Shown here: one piece after another, positions 59,829 through 64,000 of the stretch
How the letters are laid out: the number at the start of each line of letters is the position of its first letter
How positions within the stretch are numbered: position 1 is the stretch's first letter
DNA from: JBBIQS01 sp037442205
Lineage (GTDB): Bacteria; Myxococcota; Myxococcia; Myxococcales; UBA5297
DNA: 64,000 nt
Assembly: GCA_037442205.1 (NCBI GenBank)
Contig: JBBIQS010000015.1
Span: 1-64,000 of the forward strand
Reading direction: 5' to 3'
Notes under the pieces: generated by a model
What the model saw: the letters and a program-made list of their open reading frames with translations, nothing else
What the model was told of the DNA's origin: nothing
Databases searched by the model: none
Translations under genes and position numbers: made by a program

Positions 59829-60797
59829 ATGAAACACCTCGCGATCGCGCTCGGAATCCTCGCCAGCTCGGCCATGGCCCTCGCGGAGCCGCGCAAGGTG
59901 ACGCTCGACTATCAGCGCGGCGACGCGGCCCAGAGCTGTCCCGACGAGCGCTGGATTCGCCAGGCCGTCGCCACGCGTCTGGGGATGGATCCCTTCGTCG
60001 CCGAGTCCAACCTGCACGTCGAGGCGCGCATCATCCGCTCCGGGCCGGCACTGGCCGGGACCCTGGTGCTCACCAATCAGGACGGGGTGCGCCTCGGCCG
60101 GCGCGAGCTGGCCTCGGCCACCGGCGATTGCCTCGAGCTGGCCTCGGCGATGGAGCTGGCGATCGCCATCGCCGTCGACCCGCTGCTTCTGACCCGGCCC
60201 GCTGCCAAGCCAGCGCCTACGGCACCCGCCCCTGCTCCCGAACCGGCTCCCGCGGAGCCGGCGCCGGTCCCGGCGCCCGCCGCTCCCGCTCCCGCTCCGG
60301 CTCCGTCCGTACCCCTGTCGGCTCGCACCGGCCTGGGGCTGTTCACCCGCGTCGGCCTGTCACCGGCGCCTTCCGCCGGCGCGAGTCTGCGATTGGCGCT
60401 CGGGCTCTCGCGCTTCAGCGTGGAGATTTCCGGCCAGGCCGACCTGGCCTCGACCGTCCATCTCCGCGGCGGCGACGTGACCAGCCGCGTCCTCCTCGGA
60501 CAGCTCGCGCCCTGTGCTCGGGTGGGCCGTTTCGATCTCTGCGCCGTCTTGTCGGCTGGCGCGCTCCAGGTGACCGGAGAGCTCTCTGCCGCGGTCCAGC
60601 ACCAGAGCAGCCCGCTCTTGCTCGCCGGGGCGCGCGGCCAGGCTGCTTTCGCCTTCGACTCGCTCTCGCTGCGCCCGTTCCTCGATCTGGAGGCGGTGCT
60701 CACCCGCACCACCGTGCTCTCGGGAACCGAGCCGGTGTGGGTGACCGCGCCGCTGTCGCTGTCGCTCGGGGCGGCGGTCGACTTCGACCTTCTTTGA
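59829..60797 (+). CDS. Secreted protein of unknown function upstream of the sigma factor
   Basis: 322 residues from ATG 59829, preferred over 59817 because the product starts with a clean signal peptide (MKHLAIALGILASSAMALA). The first 120 residues form a compact domain (VTLDYQRGDAAQSCPDERWI, LELASAMELAIAIAVDP), followed by a 45-residue Ala/Pro linker (PAPAPEPAPAEPAPVPAP) and a C-terminal beta-rich part (LGLFTRVGLSPAPSAGASLR, CARVGRFDLCAVLSAGALQV, LSLSLGAAVDFDLL) that reads like an outer-membrane beta-barrel. It lies 33 bases before the ECF sigma gene and is probably in the same operon. Confidence 0.78.
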   Translation: MKHLAIALGILASSAMALAEPRKVTLDYQRGDAAQSCPDERWIRQAVATRLGMDPFVAESNLHVEARIIRSGPALAGTLVLTNQDGVRLGRRELASATGDCLELASAMELAIAIAVDPLLLTRPAAKPAPTAPAPAPEPAPAEPAPVPAPAAPAPAPAPSVPLSARTGLGLFTRVGLSPAPSAGASLRLALGLSRFSVEISGQADLASTVHLRGGDVTSRVLLGQLAPCARVGRFDLCAVLSAGALQVTGELSAAVQHQSSPLLLAGARGQAAFAFDSLSLRPFLDLEAVLTRTTVLSGTEPVWVTAPLSLSLGAAVDFDLL

Positions 60798-60830
60798 TGA
60801 ATTGCCGCCCCTGGCTCCAATACCTCTTCG

Positions 60831-61364
60831 ATGGCCACCCCGGATCCCCAGCTCTCCGCCGACCTCGAGCGGCTCTATCTCTCCGAGCTGCCTGCGGTTT
60901 TCGGCTTCCTGCACCGGCTGGGAGCCCGCGGCAGCGACCTCGAGGATCTGGCCCACGACGTGTTCGTGACCGCGGTGCGGCGGCTCGACAGCTACGACCG
61001 CTCCCGGCCGATCCGGCCCTGGCTCCTGGGCATCGCGGTGCGGGTGGCCTCCGACCATCGCAAGAAGGGCCAGAGCCGGCGCGAGGTCTCCGGCGATCCG
61101 CCTGAGGTGCCCGACGAAGGACGGGGGGCCGAAGATCGGCTGCGCCAGCGAGAGGCGCGGGAGCTGGTGGAAGAGGCGCTGCAGTCCCTGGCGCCCGAGC
61201 GCCGGGCGGTGTTCGTCATGTACGAGCTCGAGGGAATATCGGCCGCGGACATCTCCGAGGCCATGGGCACTCCGGTGCCGACGACCTATTCGCGGCTGCG
61301 CCTCGGGCGCGAGGAGTTCACGGCCGCGGTGCGACGCATCCAGCTCCGCCGAGGTGAGCCATGA
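60831..61364 (+). CDS. ECF-family RNA polymerase sigma factor
   Basis: 177 residues. Region 2 (YLSELPAVFGFLHRLGARGS, DLEDLAHDVFVTAVRRLDSY, RPIRPWLLGIAVRVASDHRR-like) and region 4 (LVEEALQSLAPERRAVFVMY, ELEGISAADISEAMGTPVPT, TYSRLRLGREEF) are both complete, separated by a short acidic linker. No region 3, so group IV/ECF. Its last bases overlap the following gene by ATGA, the classic coupling of sigma and anti-sigma genes. Likely controls this operon and other envelope genes. Confidence 0.93.
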   Translation: MATPDPQLSADLERLYLSELPAVFGFLHRLGARGSDLEDLAHDVFVTAVRRLDSYDRSRPIRPWLLGIAVRVASDHRKKGQSRREVSGDPPEVPDEGRGAEDRLRQREARELVEEALQSLAPERRAVFVMYELEGISAADISEAMGTPVPTTYSRLRLGREEFTAAVRRIQLRRGEP

Positions 61365-62101
61365 GCGACCATGAGCTGGGGCCCCTGCCCGACGACATCC
61401 GCCAGCTGCTGCAGTCGGCCGCTCCCGCGCCGCTGCCCGAGGGCTTCGAGGCCCGACTGCGCTCGCGCGTCGCCTCCACCCTCGCCGCTTCCCCGGGGCC
61501 CGGCGAGCCGCTCTCTCAGGGCGCCGCCGGCTCGCGGATGGGCAGCTGGGGCGTCCCGGTGAGCGCGGCGGCGCTGATCGCCGGGCTGGCCGCTGGCACC
61601 TTCGCCGGCGCGACGCTCTTCCCGCGCACGGCGACCGCTCCTCCCTCGGTCGCCGCGCCGCCGGCGCTTTCGCCCGCCGTTCCAGCCCCGCCAGCGCCGC
61701 CCTCGCGCTCAGCCGCGCCGGAGCCCAGGCCAGCTCCCGAGAAGCCAGCCCCGCGCAGGGCGCTTCCGCCTCCGGCGGCGGCAGCGCATGAGCCGGCCGC
61801 CGCGTCCGCGCGCGACATCGCCCTCTCCGACGAGCGCGGGCTGCTGGAGCAGGCCCGCACCGCCTTCTCCCGCCGCGAGCCTGAGCGGGCGGCGCAGCTG
61901 CTCGACGAGCACCAGCGCCGCTTCCCGCGGGGGCAGCTGGTGGAGGAGCGGGAGGTCCTGCTGATCCAGCTGGAGATCGACGCCGGGCAGCTCGAACGCG
62001 CCAGAGAACACGGGCGGCACTTCAAGGAGAGCTTTCCCGAGAGCCTGCTGTTGCCGGCGGTGGAAGCCAGCCTGCAGGCGACCAAGGCCTCCTCCCCCTG
62101 A
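61361..62101 (+). CDS. Probable membrane anti-sigma protein with TPR-like C-terminus
   Basis: 246 residues. Cytoplasmic N-terminus of about 60 residues with the pattern seen in ECF-adjacent regulators (LPDDIRQLLQSAAPAPLPEG, FEARLRSRVASTLAAS). One membrane helix (VPVSAAALIAGLAAGTFAGA), a Pro/Ala-rich periplasmic linker and a C-terminal helical hairpin region (LLEQARTAFSRREPERAAQL, EEREVLLIQLEIDAGQLER) resembling TPR. No zinc-binding HxxxCxxC is visible. Role as anti-sigma is from gene order and topology. Confidence 0.75.
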   Translation: MSDHELGPLPDDIRQLLQSAAPAPLPEGFEARLRSRVASTLAASPGPGEPLSQGAAGSRMGSWGVPVSAAALIAGLAAGTFAGATLFPRTATAPPSVAAPPALSPAVPAPPAPPSRSAAPEPRPAPEKPAPRRALPPPAAAAHEPAAASARDIALSDERGLLEQARTAFSRREPERAAQLLDEHQRRFPRGQLVEEREVLLIQLEIDAGQLERAREHGRHFKESFPESLLLPAVEASLQATKASSP

Positions 62102-62119
62102 GCGCGGCTCAGGCTTTTC
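62097..62119. terminator. Hairpin spanning convergent stop codons
   Basis: CCTGAGC (62097-62103) and GCTCAGG (62107-62113) pair around a three-base loop and contain the stops of the anti-sigma and FHA genes. CTTTTCC follows on the plus strand, so it can terminate the sigma operon. Confidence 0.5.
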
Positions 62120-62621
62120 CGGCCATCACCGAGTCGAGCCGGGCGAGGAAGCCGTTGGAGTCGAGGAAGGTGAGCTTGACCTCGCCGATCTCCAGCTGCG
62201 CGCCGGCGCTCAGCGGAATGCGGGCATTGAGCGGTTTGGCCATGCCGCCGGACTTGGCGCCGTGGGGAGAGCAGACGGTGGCCAACCAGCGCTCGGCCTC
62301 GCGGGTCAGGTGCAGATGCTCGCGCGAGACGGTGGCGTCGTTGATCACGATCTCGCACGGCGCCGCCCGGCCGACGCGGATCGGGGCGGCATTGGCCAGC
62401 GGCACCAGCTCGAAGCACAGGGCGTCGCCCTGGCCGGGGCGCTGGGTGTAGCTGCGGTCGGCGGCCACGGTGCGGTCGGCATCGGAGCGCGCCACCTGCC
62501 ACGCCCCCGGCTCCCACACCAGCCACGGGTTGGGATGGCGCTTGACGAACCCGTCGCGCCCCAGCATCACCAGCCTCTGGAGGGCGAACGACACCAAGTA
62601 TGCGCGAATCATGGGGACCAT
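62109..62621 (-). CDS. FHA-domain protein
   Basis: 170 residues from ATG 62621 (or 62612). The C-terminal FHA domain has PIRVGRAAPCEIVINDATVS then REHLHL, the Arg, Ser and His that bind phosphothreonine, and a beta strand ending IGEVKLTFLDS. The N-terminal 70 residues carry MIRAYLVSFALQRLVMLG and VWEPGAWQVARSDADRTVAA, possibly a short membrane-associated helix. The family docks phosphorylated partners of Hanks kinases; partners are unknown. It is divergent from the Ig-like lipoprotein gene across 242 bases. Confidence 0.85.
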   Translation of the reverse strand: MVPMIRAYLVSFALQRLVMLGRDGFVKRHPNPWLVWEPGAWQVARSDADRTVAADRSYTQRPGQGDALCFELVPLANAAPIRVGRAAPCEIVINDATVSREHLHLTREAERWLATVCSPHGAKSGGMAKPLNARIPLSAGAQLEIGEVKLTFLDSNGFLARLDSVMAGKA

Positions 62622-62782
62622 CGCTCGCCTGCCTCCCTGCCTACGACAAAAACCTACACCGGCTTCCACTAGAGGTGAAGTTATCCACCGACAGTAAACC
62701 CGCGACCTTCCCGGGAATTGGCGCCGTTGGGAAGCGAAAGGGGCCGCGTCTGCTGTGACCGCCAAGGATCTGGCAGAGTCAG

Positions 62783-62812
62783 TTGAAATACGGGCGTTGG
62801 TGTCCCTATAAA
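62783..62812 (+). promoter_or_regulatory. Sigma-70 promoter for the Ig-like lipoprotein
   Basis: TTGAAA (62783-62788), an 18-base spacer and TATAAA (62807-62812). The expected start is near 62819, about 45 bases before the ATG at 62864, which is preceded by AAGGAAGGA. Confidence 0.6.
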
Positions 62813-62863
62813 CTCGGGCCTATCGAAGCGTCCTGACTTCCCCACTGCAAGGAAGGAAACTGA

Positions 62864-64000
62864 ATGCGAGCCACACTCACCAAGCTGTTCCTCGCCGCCG
62901 CCCTGGTGGCGTCGGCCTGCGCCGAGAAGGACGTGACCGCTCCTCCGGCCCCGCGCATCGACCCGTTCAAGAGCCCGACCAGCGCCGACACCATCACCAT
63001 CACCGGCACTGCCGAGTACAACTCCACGGTGCGGATCACCGGCGGCGCCAAGGAGGTCAGCGTCACCGCCGACCCCTTCACCGCCACCTTCCGCGCTGAA
63101 GTTCCGCTGAACAAGCCGGCCGCTCCCGAGATCTCGCTGAAGAACCAGCTGTCGGCCACCGCCACCGACGCCGCCGGCAACACCAGCGAAGCCACCGCCT
63201 TCGAGGTGGTCTTCGGCCCCGAGCCCGGCAAGCCGGCCAAGATCACCTTCGACCTCGACGGCAAGGCCGCCAGCGGCACCATCAACGCCGGCGACGAGGT
63301 GAAGTACAAGTACAGCCTGACCGACGCCTACGGCGCCAAGTCGCCCAACCCGGTGGAGGTGCTCCCCAGCGCCCCCGGCGCCCTGGTGTTCGACGACGGC
63401 GTCTCGGGCAACGGCTTCATCCTGGGCATGACCAAGGTCGGCAGCTTCACCATCGCCGCCCGGGCCACCGGGGTCCCCGCCGATGCCAACCTCTCCAAGA
63501 CCGTCACCGTCGAGGTCCAGCCCGCTCTGGGCAAGCGGTTCATCGACATGCAGCTGACCCTGTCGCGGATGGCCACCGGCGACAGCACCTCGGCGATCGC
63601 CGTGGTCAAGGACCTCTACGGCAACGAGATCACCCCGACCACCGGCCAGCTGACCCTGGCCTGCGATCCTCAGGGCGGGCAGCCGGCCTCGGCCTGCGCG
63701 GTGAACGGCACCACCATCACCGTCACCAAGTCGGGCGTCTACAAGATCACCGCCACCTTCAACGACGGCACCAACCCCGCCGCCCCTGCCACCCAGTACG
63801 TCTTCGTCGAGGACGTCCCCGACGTCACCCCGCCGACCTGCGACAAGCCGGTCGTCGTCTATCCCTCGGCCACCGGGGCCAAGGTCCCGCTCAACGGCCG
63901 CATCGTGGTCCAGCTGCCGATGTTCGACGCCGGCGGGCTGGCCCAGGCCACCCTCTACGCGGTGTTCGGCAACAACCCGGCCTGCGTGCAGACCTCGAGG
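62864..64000 (+). CDS. Partial lipoprotein with Ig-like domains
   Basis: The gene runs off the right edge; 379 codons are visible with no stop. ATG 62864 is supported by AAGGAAGGA at 62849-62858 and by the lipoprotein signal MRATLTKLFLAAALVASAC (Cys 19). The mature part shows beta-sandwich modules: a Big-type unit (DTITITGTAEYNSTVRITGG, ATDAAGNTSEATAFEVVFGP), an Invasin/Big_1-like unit (KITFDLDGKAASGTINAGDE) and one more (VVKDLYGNEITPTTGQLTLA). They resemble the Ig-like modules of the giant lipoprotein at 12342. Surface location predicted; function unknown. Confidence 0.88.
   Translation, partial: MRATLTKLFLAAALVASACAEKDVTAPPAPRIDPFKSPTSADTITITGTAEYNSTVRITGGAKEVSVTADPFTATFRAEVPLNKPAAPEISLKNQLSATATDAAGNTSEATAFEVVFGPEPGKPAKITFDLDGKAASGTINAGDEVKYKYSLTDAYGAKSPNPVEVLPSAPGALVFDDGVSGNGFILGMTKVGSFTIAARATGVPADANLSKTVTVEVQPALGKRFIDMQLTLSRMATGDSTSAIAVVKDLYGNEITPTTGQLTLACDPQGGQPASACAVNGTTITVTKSGVYKITATFNDGTNPAAPATQYVFVEDVPDVTPPTCDKPVVVYPSATGAKVPLNGRIVVQLPMFDAGGLAQATLYAVFGNNPACVQTSR

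Noticed and set aside
1..64000. CRISPR arrays, IS elements, prophage genes
   Set aside because: No regularly spaced direct repeats, transposase, integrase or phage structural motif was seen.

Overview
The window is very GC-rich (about 70% by eye) and dense with genes using G/C-ending codons. It holds many lipoproteins with Asp-Ala-Gly-rich linkers after the lipobox, a Ser/Thr kinase and a PP2C phosphatase, FHA proteins, an FHA-linked sigma-54 activator, a protein with a MYXO-CTERM-like tail, right-handed beta-helix and Kelch surface proteins, and sigma-54-like promoters. Together these suggest a chromosome segment from a myxobacterium or close relative (Myxococcota). This is inference from content; no rRNA or marker gene is present. 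No tRNA, CRISPR array, transposase, phage gene or attachment site was recognised.

Layout: 0-6 kb, a truncated CDS, a PP2C phosphatase, a TolB-like lipoprotein, RimK, and a zinc-ribbon membrane protein that looks frameshifted. 6-11.8 kb, an FHA/AAA+/Fis sigma-54 activator, an O-methyltransferase, a GT87 glycosyltransferase, a small membrane protein and a beta-hydroxyacid dehydrogenase. 11.9-18.6 kb, a candidate peptide-modification (RiPP-like) operon: a PqqD-like recognition protein, a 1637-residue Ig/FG-GAP lipoprotein, a 55-residue six-cysteine peptide with a leader motif, an HPr-kinase-like ATPase and an S24/S26 peptidase. 18.6-24.1 kb, a DMT transporter, an MBL exonuclease-like hydrolase, a LEA2-like lipoprotein, an atypical SDR and a secreted esterase. 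24.1-28.2 kb, an island with three sigma-54-like promoters: a candidate small RNA with tandem terminators, a lipoprotein with 23 Cys-rich repeats, and a lipoprotein serpin.

28.2-37.4 kb (minus strand) holds a MYXO-CTERM-like protein, a hybrid kinase lacking its phosphoacceptor His, and a 1998-residue protein that joins an aminotransferase-like region to a PEP-carboxykinase-like P-loop region. 37.6-55.3 kb is mostly surface and signalling genes: two beta-helix lipoproteins, a fibrinogen-like protein, a cyclase/NB-ARC/TPR regulator, a zinc-finger Ser/Thr kinase with TPRs, methyltransferases, endonuclease I, and Kelch and Cys-rich lipoproteins. 55.3-59.6 kb is an ABC exporter operon (ATPase, FtsX permease, HlyD adaptor). 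59.8-62.1 kb is an operon ending in an ECF sigma factor and a probable anti-sigma protein. 62.1-64 kb has an FHA protein and a lipoprotein that runs off the window.

The strongest candidates for something undescribed are the RRE/Cys-rich peptide/HprK/S26 locus, the aminotransferase-PEPCK-like giant, and the sigma-54-linked small RNA, Cys-rich lipoprotein and serpin island.
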